Below, piece by piece: positions 33,595-42,948 of a DNA stretch of 64,000 bases (its first letter is position 1; each line of letters starts with the position of its first letter). The notes under the pieces were generated by a model. The model saw only the letters and a program-made list of their open reading frames with translations. It was not told where the DNA came from and did no database searches. This DNA comes from Kaistella soli (GTDB taxonomy: Bacteria; Bacteroidota; Bacteroidia; Flavobacteriales; Weeksellaceae), in assembly GCF_019038595.1 (NCBI RefSeq), contig NZ_JAHOPF010000006.1, positions 1-64,000 of the forward strand, read 5' to 3'. The position numbers were made by a program, and so were the translations under genes.

Positions 33595-33815
33595 ATAACT
33601 GAGAAAATACCTTTTTTCGATTTCACAATTATACCTGAAGAACAGTAGTTTGAATTGATATTTACAGAAGGAGAATTTATAGATTTCCGAGATATAGGAA
33701 GTAGTAAGTTTTGTATAAACTTTATGGCTTCTTCGTAGAACTACAATACGACGTTTTACAAAACCATATCATAAACAAGATAGTATTTCAAGGTCAAAAT
33801 AAATCAGTTGATTAG
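33595..33815 (+). pseudogene. Decayed partner gene of peptide copy 3
   Basis: Across a lost start codon, an internal TAG and a frameshift it still reads EKIPFFDFTIIPEEQ, FELIFTEGEFIDFRDI, GSSK, NHIINKIVFQ, matching the intact 70-residue partner at 27581 over its whole length. Confidence 0.8.
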
Positions 33816-33824
33816 TCACTAGTT

Positions 33825-34157
33825 TTAATTTTCTCTTTTAATATACTCTCGAGTGAAGCTGTTTACTTCCTCATTTGTAATTTTATCATATTCTTCTGCA
33901 AAGTCAACTAACTTGTATCCCATTGATTCAATTATAAGTATAACTGTAGTCATTGCAGATCTTGTATGCCCATCAAAAGCACTAGTAACAGTAGCTTTTC
34001 GCATATCACTATTGCTGTTTAATGCTATTTTCTCATAGCTGCTCACATCCTCTTTGCTACTTGTTTTCCCTTTGTATTTCTCTTTATTTTTATTATGTAA
34101 CACTCGTAAAGCGATTGCTATTTTGATCTTAATATATTCTTCACTTTTATTGTTCAT
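33825..34157 (-). CDS. Small helical protein, possible XRE-like HTH regulator
   Basis: 110 residues from ATG 34157 (the six codons upstream of it in the frame are hydrophobic and unlike the family). Opens MNNKSEEYIKIKIAIALRVL, then ALNSNSDMRKATVTSAFDGH, AMTTVILIIESMGYKLVDFA. The spacing of the second part is that of XRE-type helix-turn-helix domains (first helix, 'R..TVTSAFDG', then 'TVILIIESMGYKL.DFA'). Likely a DNA-binding regulator. It is convergent with the peptide module and downstream of no clear target. Confidence 0.5.
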   Translation of the reverse strand: MNNKSEEYIKIKIAIALRVLHNKNKEKYKGKTSSKEDVSSYEKIALNSNSDMRKATVTSAFDGHTRSAMTTVILIIESMGYKLVDFAEEYDKITNEEVNSFTREYIKREN

Positions 34158-34323
34158 GATTGCAATTAACCACAATCAAAAGATTTTTTCGGTACGGTAT
34201 TGCGTACCTAATTTATTTTATATATATTTGAAAAAATAATTACAGAAAATGTAATTTTGCGATACTTCAAAAAATAAAAGAAGCTATTGCTTAGAATCTC
34301 GATCTGAAAACTGGTAATTTTTA

Positions 34324-34384
34324 ACGTACGAGAGGATAAGTAAAGTAGCTCACGCTTCGGCGTGGGCTCACTTATCTGTACGTA
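34324..34384. repeat. Long nested hairpin with UUCG-type loop
   Basis: Outer arms ACGTAC / GTACGT, then GGATAAGT / ACTTATC, and an inner stem CTCACGC-TTCG-GCGTGGG. Some 60 bp fold with few unpaired bases. No T-run follows, so it is not an ordinary terminator. A structured RNA or element end is possible. Confidence 0.6.
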
Positions 34385-34683
34385 AGGTATACCAGTGCCC
34401 CAGATCGGATATGTTGAGACCCACGCTGTTTTGTATCCGGCATTCTCAATCTCTAAGCCACTCTTCTATTAAGTATAACACGACATTTACAATGGTTGCG
34501 CAGCCATTGCGGCCTTAGGGCTTACTTGTGAAACGGTCTGGCAAACGCCGGTTGTTAATAATCAACCCTGCATCCAGCATCTGAAATTCAGCATTCATCC
34601 AAATCTTAACCCCGTGAAAAATTTTATTATCTACGCGGATACCTCATTAGAGAAAGAAACATTCATATCAATTTCTCTTCAGA

Positions 34684-34790
34684 AGGATTTGTTCTTAGCG
34701 GGAAGGCGTTTTTAATTGATGTTGCTTTCCCCTAGGGCAATCCGAGGGATTTTCTATCAGTAATGAGCAATGAGCAATGAGCAATCAGCC
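34684..34790. repeat. Dispersed ~105-bp repeat, copy a
   Basis: GGATTTGTTCTTAGCGGGAA, then GCTTTCCCCTAGGGCAATCC and TAATGAGCAATGAGCAATGA. Related copies at 35576 and 35763. CTTTCCCC pairs with GGGAA(A)G, so each can fold. Confidence 0.8.
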
Positions 34791-35364
34791 ATGTTTCCGG
34801 TGGGTGAGCGGAGCCGAAGCAGAGGGGAGGAAAAGATAAAATGTAAAACTGCGTCGTTTTGCTGAAAGGGCCTTAGTTCTATTGCCTTGATGCAATTGCG
34901 AAGCATATCACGAATACCATAGATAAATAGATAAGGAATGAGTAAAATGAAACAAAAAAATCAAGACTGGATCTTTTTGCTAAAAAATTGCAATTATTTA
35001 TAAGAAAATCCCCCAAATTGACTCCCTTCGGTCGTCGAACCGCAAGCGGTTTCGGGCGGGTCGGAAGGTTACAGCGCGGAATATATTTTATTGCCGCTAC
35101 TCAAACAAGGGAGATTTTTATGTCTGCTAAATGAAAAGGACGTTTCGGAAGAAACAGCAGTTTTTTTTAACGCAAAAATCTCCTAGGTCGGGGTTTTTTA
35201 AAGAAGTCGGTGGCTGAGCAGAGCCGAAGCCGAGTTTAAGGAAAAGGATATGGTGAGATTGCCGGTTTGTGGCAGGGTCTGGATTCTTATACTGCTCAGG
35301 CATCCAGCACCCAGCACCCAACCTTAAGAAATCCGGCGGAAGAATTTAACATTAACGGTAAAAT

Positions 35365-35517
35365 ATGAAAACACTTAAAATTTACAACATTATTGCTTCC
35401 CTACTGATTGTTTTGTTGGTGGTTTGGGTGGTGGAGCTCAGGAAAGAGGTAAAGGAAACTGATGAGCTGCTCGATCTGTGTGCAGAACGGTTTTATGAGG
35501 GAGTAAATAAGGAGTGA
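35365..35517 (+). CDS. 50-residue single-pass membrane peptide, family copy 4 (divergent)
   Basis: MKTLKIYNIIASLLIVLLVV, WVVELRKEVKETDELLDLCA, ERFYEGVNKE. The first 12 residues equal the other copies. The helix, ETxxLL and the conserved Cys39 are kept, but the tail is shorter. It lacks the hairpin, the clear promoter and the partner gene. Composition is richer in GC, so this may be the resident chromosomal member of the family or the oldest copy. Confidence 0.7.
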   Translation: MKTLKIYNIIASLLIVLLVVWVVELRKEVKETDELLDLCAERFYEGVNKE

Positions 35518-35575
35518 TTCTTAAGTAATGGCAAGTCTGAAGGACTGCCTCTCGGACTGCGGAGCTCTAAAGAAT

Positions 35576-35686
35576 AAGGATGTGTTCTTAGTGGGAAAGT
35601 TTTTTTCTTCATCATTTGTGTTGCTTTCCCCTAAGGCAATCCGGACAATATCATAAGTAATGGGTAATGAGCAATAAGTAATGGCT
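35576..35686. repeat. Dispersed ~105-bp repeat, copy b
   Basis: AAGGATGTGTTCTTAGTGGG, GTTGCTTTCCCCTAAGGCAA, ATAAGTAATGGGTAATGAGC. The surrounding 35518-35998 has no gene. Confidence 0.8.
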
Positions 35687-35762
35687 CGGTGGAACAGGAG
35701 ATTTGAGATGGAAAATTTAAAATGAATAAAATAAACTTATCAAATACCACCGCTTTATAAAA

Positions 35763-35872
35763 AAGGATTTGCTTCAGTGGGAAAGTGCCCTTCTTCATAG
35801 GTTTCTACACCGCTTTCCCCTGGGCGATCCGAATGATGGTCATAAGTAATGAGCAATAAGTAATGAGTAATA
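35763..35872. repeat. Dispersed ~105-bp repeat, copy c
   Basis: AAGGATTTGCTTCAGTGGGA, CCGCTTTCCCCTGGGCGATC, CATAAGTAATGAGCAATAAG. Lies 127 bp upstream of the TlpA-like gene. Confidence 0.8.
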
Positions 35873-35998
35873 ATAAATAACGCGAATAGATGGCTGTTAA
35901 AAGCTAGCAATAAAAAAGCCCTTTCCCCTCCAGTTTGGCGACGAAGAAGGAAAGAGCGTGGAATTAATTAATGTATAACTAAAAACCTTAACAAAACT

Positions 35999-37297
35999 AT
36001 GAAAAAAAAGTTTTGCAGGGAAATACTTTCCCTGACATTAACGGCAACGCTGTTCCTGCAGATTCCTGCACAGCTAAAAGCCTTAAAAATTGGGGATGCG
36101 ATCCCCGAAGAAGTCTGGAAGACCCCTTTACAGGTGGTCAACAGCGGGGAAAAAACCATTACCCTTGCCAAAGACCGTGATAAACTCATCCTGTTGGATT
36201 TCTGGGCAACATGGTGCAGTGCCTGTCTGCTTAATTTTCCGGGCATGGAAGCATTGGAGGAAAAGTTTAGCGACCGGATTAAAATAATGCCCGTGACGGA
36301 ACAGACGGATTCGGTATTGGAAAAATTTTTTACTACGAAAAACGGCCAGCGGTTTAGTCATGTAGCTTCTGTGATTAATGACAAAATGCTCAAAAGCTAT
36401 TTTCCCCATAAAGGGATTCCTTTTATAGTATGGATAAAAGACGGTAAACTCATCAACACAACGGATGCAGAACAGGTCACTGCGGAAAACATCAGTAAGA
36501 TATTGGGTGGAGATCCAGATGCCCTACATACCGTGATTCAGATGGATAGGACCAGACCGCTGATGTTGGACGAAAGTTTCGAAAGACAGAGGAATGTTTC
36601 GCTTCTTAACTATTCAATTTTCATGAAAGGGGGAATTCCTGACATTGGAGCCGGTGGCACCTTCAGATATACTGCAGACAAAAAAGTGAATGGCAGGCAG
36701 TTTACCAATCTTCCGCTACGGGACATGTACTTCGCGATAGGATATGAGTTGTTTCAGTCGATGAATATTAAGGAGAGTTTCAGCGAAAAACGAATGCTGG
36801 TTCAGATCAAAAATACCAAAGCAATGGATGGAGAGCTGCTGCCCGGCGGCAATTATAGAAAAGACGATTTGTATAGTTATGAATTGGTCGTTCCAGCCGA
36901 AAAAGCAGATTCATTATACCAGTTCATGCTCAAGGATCTTAATCGCTATACCGCTTTCTCTGCAAAAATTGAAAAGATCAAAACAGATTGTTATATCCTG
37001 AAAAGAACGGTTTCTGAAAACAGAATACAAACTAAGGGTGGCGACTTGATCTCTACATTTCCTCAGAAGCCCTCAATATTACGGAACGCTCCACTTAAAC
37101 ATATGGTAAATATGATTAATGGGCAAACTCCCATCAGATTGCCTCTAATTAACGAAACGGGAATTATGGGAAATGTTGACCTCCGGGTCTCTGAAATTAC
37201 CACGGCTGAAAAGCTGAGTAAAGAACTCGCAAAATACGGGCTGACAGTTACGCGGGAACAGCGCGAACTGGAAATGCTTGTAATAAAAGACCAATAA
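35999..37297 (+). CDS. TlpA-like thioredoxin protein with DUF3738-like C-terminus
   Basis: 432 residues, exported (signal peptide to about 28, PAQLKA). The thioredoxin-like domain (about 30-170) has LILLDFWATWCSACLLNFPG with the C73-SA-C76 redox pair and a cis-Pro region GIPFIVWI. The second half (about 195-432) ends LPLINETGIMGNVDLRV, LAKYGLTVTREQRELEMLVI, which resembles the DUF3738/TIGR03435 ending ('TGL.G.YD...L...GL.L...K..V..LVI'). It probably works in the periplasm as a thiol-disulfide protein. It is 38 nt upstream of susC on the same strand, so the three form one operon. Confidence 0.75.
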   Translation: MKKKFCREILSLTLTATLFLQIPAQLKALKIGDAIPEEVWKTPLQVVNSGEKTITLAKDRDKLILLDFWATWCSACLLNFPGMEALEEKFSDRIKIMPVTEQTDSVLEKFFTTKNGQRFSHVASVINDKMLKSYFPHKGIPFIVWIKDGKLINTTDAEQVTAENISKILGGDPDALHTVIQMDRTRPLMLDESFERQRNVSLLNYSIFMKGGIPDIGAGGTFRYTADKKVNGRQFTNLPLRDMYFAIGYELFQSMNIKESFSEKRMLVQIKNTKAMDGELLPGGNYRKDDLYSYELVVPAEKADSLYQFMLKDLNRYTAFSAKIEKIKTDCYILKRTVSENRIQTKGGDLISTFPQKPSILRNAPLKHMVNMINGQTPIRLPLINETGIMGNVDLRVSEITTAEKLSKELAKYGLTVTREQRELEMLVIKDQ

Positions 37298-37335
37298 AAA
37301 TTTTCATTTACAGTACAACAAACTAAAATTAAATT

Positions 37336-40300
37336 ATGAAAAAAAATATTTTATTGTACCTGCTGGCAGGTTGGTGGTCTACATTGGCTGCCCAAACTCC
37401 GATATCAGGTTCTGTAGTAGATGGGCGCGCAGGCAATCCACTTCCGGGTGTTACCGTTAATATAAATGACAAAATACAGACACGCACTGATAAGCACGGC
37501 AAATTTTCCATCATCACCGTTGAACCTACGGGAACCGTCGTGTTTACACTCCCCGGTTATCAGTCCCATACCGAAACTTACAGACTTCCTGTCTCTGCAT
37601 CCATGACCGTTTTCTTGCATGAAAAAGTAAAAGAAATAGAAGGAATTACCCTGACAACCGGCTATCAGAAAATTCCTAAAGAGCGGGCTACAGGTTCATT
37701 TTCGACAGTTGATAACGAAACACTGAACAAACAGGTTTCGAATAATATCCTGGACAGGCTTTCAGCATCTGCCAACAGTGTCGTTGTGTCTAAGGGTACC
37801 AACAGCGGTGAAAGTCAGTTGATGATTAGAGGACTGAGCACCATAACAGGACCGAAAGCACCTCTGATTATATTGGATCAGTTTCCTTATGACGGAAATA
37901 TCGCTAATATAGATCCTAATATCATAGAAGATGTTACCATTCTGAAAGATGCGGCAGCTGCCAGCATATGGGGAGCCAGAGCAGCCAACGGAGTGATTGT
38001 TTTAACAACGAAAAAAGGAAGTTTCAGAAAAGCATTCTCCGCCGAAATTAACACTTCACTGTCTGTCGCTCAAAAACCCGATTTAGGATACCTTTCATTA
38101 ATGAGCAGTCCTGATTTTATTGACGTGGAAAGGGAGCTCTTTACCCGCAATTTTTATGAGGATGATATCAATTCACCATTCCACACTGTATTGTCTCCTG
38201 TCGTCTCGCTTCTTGATAAAGAAAGAAACGGAACTATTACCACCGCTAAGCTGGAAGGTGAAATCTTGAGATTAAAAAATATTGATGTAAAAGATCAGTA
38301 TTTGCGATATATGTATGTCCCCGCAGAAAACAGGCAATATGCTGTGAATCTGTCGGCCGGAAGCGACAGGCTTTCATGGTCCTCCATGATAGGATATGAT
38401 GATCAGACGGGTAATCTGGATGAAAAATATAAAAGGTTTAATCTCAGATTTCAGAACATCTGGAAACCTCATAAGCAGTTGATGGTAAATACGTCAATTT
38501 GGATGAACCAGTCTGAAACCCGAAGCGGAAGATATGGTTATGGAGGCATCACTGTAAAAAGCAATGGTCTGCCTTACCTTCAGTTCGCTGACCAACAGGG
38601 TAACCCTTTAAGTGTTTCTAAAGATTATAATCAGGATTATAAAATGAGTCTGGGCGGGGGAAAACTGCTGGACTGGAATTATTACCCGATAACGAACTGG
38701 CAGCATGAGGTATCACGGGGAAAACTTACAGAAATAGTTTTGAATGCGGGAATTAATTATAAAATAACTGAGGGTTTAAGCGCAGAGGTAAATTATCAGT
38801 ACCAGAACAGCAGTGGAACCTCTAATACTCTGAACGATACTCAAAGTTATTACGCAAGAAATTATATTAATCTTTTTTCTTCAATCAGTCCGAATGGTAC
38901 TGTTCAGTATACAGTCCCAAAAGGGGCAATCTACGGACTGAGCGATACAAAAAGTTCAGTATCCAATTTCCGGGTTCAGGGGAATTATGACCGCAAATGG
39001 GGCAGACATGCACTAACCGGAATACTGGGTGGTGAAATCCGAAACGCTTATTCGGATTATGTGAATAATCTCTACTACGGATACAATCCAAATAATAAGA
39101 CTTTTATTAATGTGAATTATAATACGCGGTATCCTACATTAATGGGAACCTGGAGTTATTTGTATAACGGAAACTCCCTTGGAGACACCAGCACGCGGTA
39201 TATGTCACTGTATTCCAATATGGCTTATACTTTCGATGGAAAGTATACGGTGTCGGGCAGCGCGAGAAGAGACGCCAGCAATTTGTTTGGTTTGAAAACT
39301 AATGATCAGTGGAACCCCTTTTGGTCAGTAGGATTTGCCTGGAACATTGCTAAAGAAAAATTTTATAATCTTACTCTTCTGGATGATTTAAAGATACGAG
39401 GTTCCTACGGATTTAACGGAAATATAGATCCGGCGATGGTGGCAGTATCTACGATCCGATATTTTGCTACTTCACCCTATACCCAGAGTCAGATGGCGAT
39501 GTTTACCAATTACTATAATCCGAAGCTGAGGTGGGAGACTAACCGCATTACCAATATAGCATTGGATTTTTCTACTGAAAACAGTGCGCTTTCGGGGTCT
39601 GTGGAATGGTACGCCAAGAAGGGAGATCATCTTTTCGGGCAGACTCCGGTCGATTATACGACAGGAATAACAAGTTTAATGTGGAATGTGGCAGCAATGA
39701 AAGGACAGGGTTGGGATATTGAACTACAATCAAAAAATATCAGTCGCAAATGGTCATGGAACACATCAGCCAATCTGAGTTTTTATAAAGATCAGGTGAC
39801 GGAGTATTATCTGAACAATACAATAGCTAGACAGTTTGTAATTTCATCTGTTCCGGTTTCCGGAGTGGTGGGTAAGCCGGTCTACTCGATATTTGCTTAT
39901 CGGTGGGCAGGTCTGGATCCAGAAAACGGCAATCCCAGAGGATATTTAAATGGTGAGGTGAGCAGTGACTACTCAGCACTTACCGGTACAGAAACCAAAC
40001 TTGAAGACCTTCAGTATTTTGGATCAGCAGTACCTACGGCATTTGGAAATCTTACCAACACTTTTGGTTACAGAAACTGGAGTATGGATATAGGAATTAC
40101 GTACAAATTTGGATATTGGTTCAGAAGAGCATCAATTGATTATACGGGGCTTCTTACCAACTGGACAACCCACGGTGACTTTTCAAAAAGATGGCGCCAG
40201 CCTGGTGATGAAAAATTCACGGACGTTCCTTCTTTACTTTATGAAACCAACTCTTCACGGGATGATTTTTATGCAGGTTCTGCCGCACTCGTAGAAAAAG

Positions 40301-40515
40301 GAGATCACATTCGGCTACAGTATATTAATCTCAACTATACCTTCAAGCCTGAATCTTCATTCCTTTTTAGCAGTTTACAGCTTTATGCGAATATTAACAA
40401 TTTGGGTATTCTGTGGAAAGCGACTGATACGGACCGGGATCCCGATTACAATATGGGTAGTTTCACGTTGCTGCCTCCATTAACCTTAACATTCGGACTT
40501 AGAGCAAAATTTTAA
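37336..40515 (+). CDS. SusC/RagA family TonB-linked outer-membrane transporter
   Basis: 1059 residues. Signal peptide MKKNILLYLLAGWWSTLAAQ, a carboxypeptidase-regulatory-like domain (21-95; ISGSVVDGRAGNPLPGVTV), then the plug domain with GEIxGITLTTGYQK-type linker (IEGITLTTGYQKIPKERATG), LMIRGLSTI, PLIILDQFPYDG and DPNIIEDVTILKDAAAASIWG, ANGVIVLTTKKG. A 22-strand barrel follows, ending TLTFGLRAKF. It imports a substrate bound by the SusD-like lipoprotein next to it. The substrate is not evident; no glycosidase or peptidase gene is beside it. Confidence 0.93.
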   Translation: MKKNILLYLLAGWWSTLAAQTPISGSVVDGRAGNPLPGVTVNINDKIQTRTDKHGKFSIITVEPTGTVVFTLPGYQSHTETYRLPVSASMTVFLHEKVKEIEGITLTTGYQKIPKERATGSFSTVDNETLNKQVSNNILDRLSASANSVVVSKGTNSGESQLMIRGLSTITGPKAPLIILDQFPYDGNIANIDPNIIEDVTILKDAAAASIWGARAANGVIVLTTKKGSFRKAFSAEINTSLSVAQKPDLGYLSLMSSPDFIDVERELFTRNFYEDDINSPFHTVLSPVVSLLDKERNGTITTAKLEGEILRLKNIDVKDQYLRYMYVPAENRQYAVNLSAGSDRLSWSSMIGYDDQTGNLDEKYKRFNLRFQNIWKPHKQLMVNTSIWMNQSETRSGRYGYGGITVKSNGLPYLQFADQQGNPLSVSKDYNQDYKMSLGGGKLLDWNYYPITNWQHEVSRGKLTEIVLNAGINYKITEGLSAEVNYQYQNSSGTSNTLNDTQSYYARNYINLFSSISPNGTVQYTVPKGAIYGLSDTKSSVSNFRVQGNYDRKWGRHALTGILGGEIRNAYSDYVNNLYYGYNPNNKTFINVNYNTRYPTLMGTWSYLYNGNSLGDTSTRYMSLYSNMAYTFDGKYTVSGSARRDASNLFGLKTNDQWNPFWSVGFAWNIAKEKFYNLTLLDDLKIRGSYGFNGNIDPAMVAVSTIRYFATSPYTQSQMAMFTNYYNPKLRWETNRITNIALDFSTENSALSGSVEWYAKKGDHLFGQTPVDYTTGITSLMWNVAAMKGQGWDIELQSKNISRKWSWNTSANLSFYKDQVTEYYLNNTIARQFVISSVPVSGVVGKPVYSIFAYRWAGLDPENGNPRGYLNGEVSSDYSALTGTETKLEDLQYFGSAVPTAFGNLTNTFGYRNWSMDIGITYKFGYWFRRASIDYTGLLTNWTTHGDFSKRWRQPGDEKFTDVPSLLYETNSSRDDFYAGSAALVEKGDHIRLQYINLNYTFKPESSFLFSSLQLYANINNLGILWKATDTDRDPDYNMGSFTLLPPLTLTFGLRAKF

Positions 40516-40525
40516 ATATATTGAA

Positions 40526-41875
40526 ATGAAAAGATTTTATAACATGATGATTTGTTTGTTGATAGCATTATCCATAACAAACTGTCGCGATTTTCTGGAA
40601 GAGAAATCAAGTTCCAAATTGACTACTGTAGAGAGTTTAACTGACCTTCAGGCGCTTCTGGACAATTATGGATTTCTCAATACCGAATTCGCAGGAAGTG
40701 GGGAAACCGGTGCTGATGATTTTTATTTAACCGATGCACAGTACAACAGTTTGAATTTCGAAGAAGATAAAAGATTGTACACGTGGATGCCGGATCATGT
40801 GGCGAAACCTGCTTCTTTGGGTAATAACTGGCTGTCATGTTACAGGGCAATATATGTATCCAATGCCGTTCTGAAAAGTCTGGAACACAATGAATTCAAT
40901 GGTACTGAAGCAGATAATATTCGGGGTCAGGCTTTAGCATTAAGAGCCTCCAGATATTTGGATGCAGTGCAGATCTGGTGTTTAGCTTATGACCCTTCTA
41001 CAGCTTCAGAGTCATTGGGTTTGCCGCTTCGGTTGGATCCGGATATGAATACCCCTTCCTCGCGAGCTTCCCTAAAAGATACTTATAATCAGATTCTAAA
41101 CGATCTGCTGACGGCAGCGCCTCTACTACCTGAAAAACAGATTTCAAAAATGAGAATTTCCCGCGCTGCTGTCTTCGGTCTCTTAGCACGTACTTATCTT
41201 TGGATGGGTAATTATAAGGAGGCATTCTTGTATTCAGAGAAAGCGCTCGCCATTAACAATATTTTGATGGACTTTTCAGCACTTAATCCTGACTCAGAGC
41301 TCCCAATAAAGGAAATGAATGATGAGGTTTTGTTCTGGGCCGGAATGAGTTATGAATATCATTTGATTCCTGCCCGTATCCCGGAAAATTTGTACCAGAA
41401 ATATGATAATAACGATCTTAGAAGACAAATTTATTTTCGCGTGAACGATAGTGGTGAAATCTTTTATAAAGGATACTACAATAATATGAATGGTCCTAAT
41501 ACCTCTGTTACCGTAGACGAACTTTACCTCATCGCAGCAGAATCCCTCGTTAGAAATAATAAAGTCTCCGAAGGGATGCAGATGCTGAATAATTTGCTGG
41601 TGACGCGATGGAAACCCGGCACTTTGACGCCCCTTCCCACAGTTCCACAAGAGCAGGCTTTGTCTGTAATTCTTGAAGAAAGAAGGAAAGAGCTGCTTAT
41701 AAGGGGTCTGCGATGGGCAGATATAAAAAGATACAACAGAGACGGAGCAAATATTACACTGACCCGTACTGTTAATGGCAAGAATTATCTATTGCCGCCA
41801 AATGATCCCCGATACGCGCTTGCTATTCCGGAAGAAATTATTGAATTGTCGGGAATACAGCAAAACCCCAGATAA
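40526..41875 (+). CDS. RagB/SusD family outer-membrane lipoprotein
   Basis: 449 residues. Lipoprotein signal MKRFYNMMICLLIALSITNC with Cys20 as lipidation site, followed by RDFLEEKSS as usual. SusD features: WLSCYRAIYVSNAVL, IRGQALALRASRYLDAVQIW, YNQILNDLLTAAPLLP, AVFGLLARTYLWMGNYKEAF, YLIAAESLVRNN and EERRKELLIRGLRWADIKRY. It caps the SusC transporter on the cell surface. Begins 10 nt after susC. Confidence 0.93.
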   Translation: MKRFYNMMICLLIALSITNCRDFLEEKSSSKLTTVESLTDLQALLDNYGFLNTEFAGSGETGADDFYLTDAQYNSLNFEEDKRLYTWMPDHVAKPASLGNNWLSCYRAIYVSNAVLKSLEHNEFNGTEADNIRGQALALRASRYLDAVQIWCLAYDPSTASESLGLPLRLDPDMNTPSSRASLKDTYNQILNDLLTAAPLLPEKQISKMRISRAAVFGLLARTYLWMGNYKEAFLYSEKALAINNILMDFSALNPDSELPIKEMNDEVLFWAGMSYEYHLIPARIPENLYQKYDNNDLRRQIYFRVNDSGEIFYKGYYNNMNGPNTSVTVDELYLIAAESLVRNNKVSEGMQMLNNLLVTRWKPGTLTPLPTVPQEQALSVILEERRKELLIRGLRWADIKRYNRDGANITLTRTVNGKNYLLPPNDPRYALAIPEEIIELSGIQQNPR

Positions 41876-41880
41876 TTAAA

Positions 41881-41907
41881 AAGCAGTCTCATCTTATGAG
41901 ACTGCTT
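41881..41907. terminator. Terminator of the TlpA-susCD operon
   Basis: Perfect 12-bp stem AAGCAGTCTCAT / ATGAGACTGCTT, loop CTT, preceded by A-rich and followed by CTTCTTTT. It also serves the convergent gene at 41926. Confidence 0.85.
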
Positions 41908-41925
41908 CTTCTTTTCCATACAGTT

Positions 41926-42243
41926 CTACGGTTTTCTTTCCGTAGGATTTATTGCCAGTACCTGACTGTTATTAAGTCCGGCAATTTGGGAAGCTAACGT
42001 CTGTCCCGCCGGAACAACAATGTTACAGGGTCGGTTACCAGTACTTTGACAGCTCGGTGCAGAAGATACCACCATCCAGTTTGCAGTGTTTGCAAAAGAT
42101 CCTTCTGTTACTTTATCACTATTGTAGGTATAAATGGAATCTGCAGTAGTTTTTTCTGTCATTTTAAACGACATTGTAATTCCTGCCGTTAGTATTGCTG
42201 CCATGAGCAGGAAATGGGTTCTTAAAAAATGTATTGTTTTCAT
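41926..42243 (-). CDS. Small exported Cys-containing protein (DUF6520-like)
   Basis: 105 residues. N-terminal signal peptide (MKTIHFLRTHFLLMAAILTA, GITMSF), then a short secreted part with two cysteines (SAPSCQSTGNRPCNIVV). The layout (helical signal, 'W', Cys pair near CN.VV/IVVPAG) is that of DUF6520-type proteins of flavobacteria. It lies downstream of the MauE gene on the same strand, which suggests a common transcript. Confidence 0.55.
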   Translation of the reverse strand: MKTIHFLRTHFLLMAAILTAGITMSFKMTEKTTADSIYTYNSDKVTEGSFANTANWMVVSSAPSCQSTGNRPCNIVVPAGQTLASQIAGLNNSQVLAINPTERKP

Positions 42244-42425
42244 TTTTGCGGTCTTTTTTTAATAAAAAAGATTACCATAAAAACTCAAAAATTAATAATT
42301 AAATTGGGTAGTCTGCCTTATATACAGACGGTGGTCTTTGGCGCGTTGCGGTTCGTCAACCATTCTGCGTTTCGTAATGCAGACAGGAATTCACTGTTTG
42401 CAAGTTCACTGAATGTCCGGACATT

Positions 42426-42881
42426 CTACTCTGAAAAGTGTGCATGCTTTTCATCTTTTTTATTTTGATCTCTACCGGTCCTCATGCTGATAATGCCAAC
42501 AAGAGCGGTGATCATTAATCCTATATTCAAAGCTAAATTTTCTTTCCAGTTCATCTTCTCAAAAAGTCCAATGCAGGTACACGGCTCCTTCTTGGCTATC
42601 AGTATAACTGCAGTGTACCCTGCAAAGACGGTAAGCATTACTAAAGTAATCCATAACCCCCAAAACCGGAGAGGGCGGTAACAGAGCATAATGATACAAA
42701 CCGTCAGCAATGCGATAATGCCGTAAGCTACTGGTCCTCCGTACCCCTCAACTCCCGGTGCCTGCTCCAACTGACTGCGGAAGTTTTTGAAACCGGTAGC
42801 TTTGCTCATTGCCGCATAGGAAAAAAGAACCGCAAAGAACAGGCTTATGGCAAAAGGCATTATTTTTATCAGATTTTTCAT
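42426..42881 (-). CDS. MauE/DoxX-like redox-associated membrane protein
   Basis: 151 residues with four membrane helices (about 6-25, 50-68, 72-95, 116-136). FSYAAMSKATGFKNFRSQL after helix 1 and KKEPCTCIGLFEKMNWKENL with a CxC pair before helix 4 fit the MauE family, which supports disulfide or cofactor redox steps. Three 21-bp direct repeats lie upstream (42949-43011) and probably control it. Confidence 0.75.
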   Translation of the reverse strand: MKNLIKIMPFAISLFFAVLFSYAAMSKATGFKNFRSQLEQAPGVEGYGGPVAYGIIALLTVCIIMLCYRPLRFWGLWITLVMLTVFAGYTAVILIAKKEPCTCIGLFEKMNWKENLALNIGLMITALVGIISMRTGRDQNKKDEKHAHFSE

Positions 42882-42948
42882 TAGCTTATTTTGATAGCGT
42901 AAAATTGCAACATCCCTTTTTCAAATACATGTACTTTAGTAGCAGAAG

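Larger units (their letters stand above)
34176..35364. other. 1.2-kb non-coding stretch with dispersed repeats
   Basis: No gene is supported. It holds the hairpin at 34324-34384, one copy of the TTCTTAG-GGGAA repeat (34684-34790), runs of GAGCAATGAGCAAT, and two copies of a GGAGCCGAAGC-type motif (34808 and 35220). The minus frame at 35127-35321 containing 'GFGSAQPP' arises from that repeat and is not a gene. Confidence 0.7.

Noticed and set aside
21321-33600. CRISPR array suggested by the recurring ~300-bp modules
   Set aside because: Repeats are long, few, kilobases apart and contain genes; no short regularly spaced repeats exist.
35127-35321. 64-residue minus-strand frame containing GFGSAQPP
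   Set aside because: The frame comes from the dispersed GGAGCCGAAGC-type repeat; such spurious frames are common in flavobacterial intergenic DNA.
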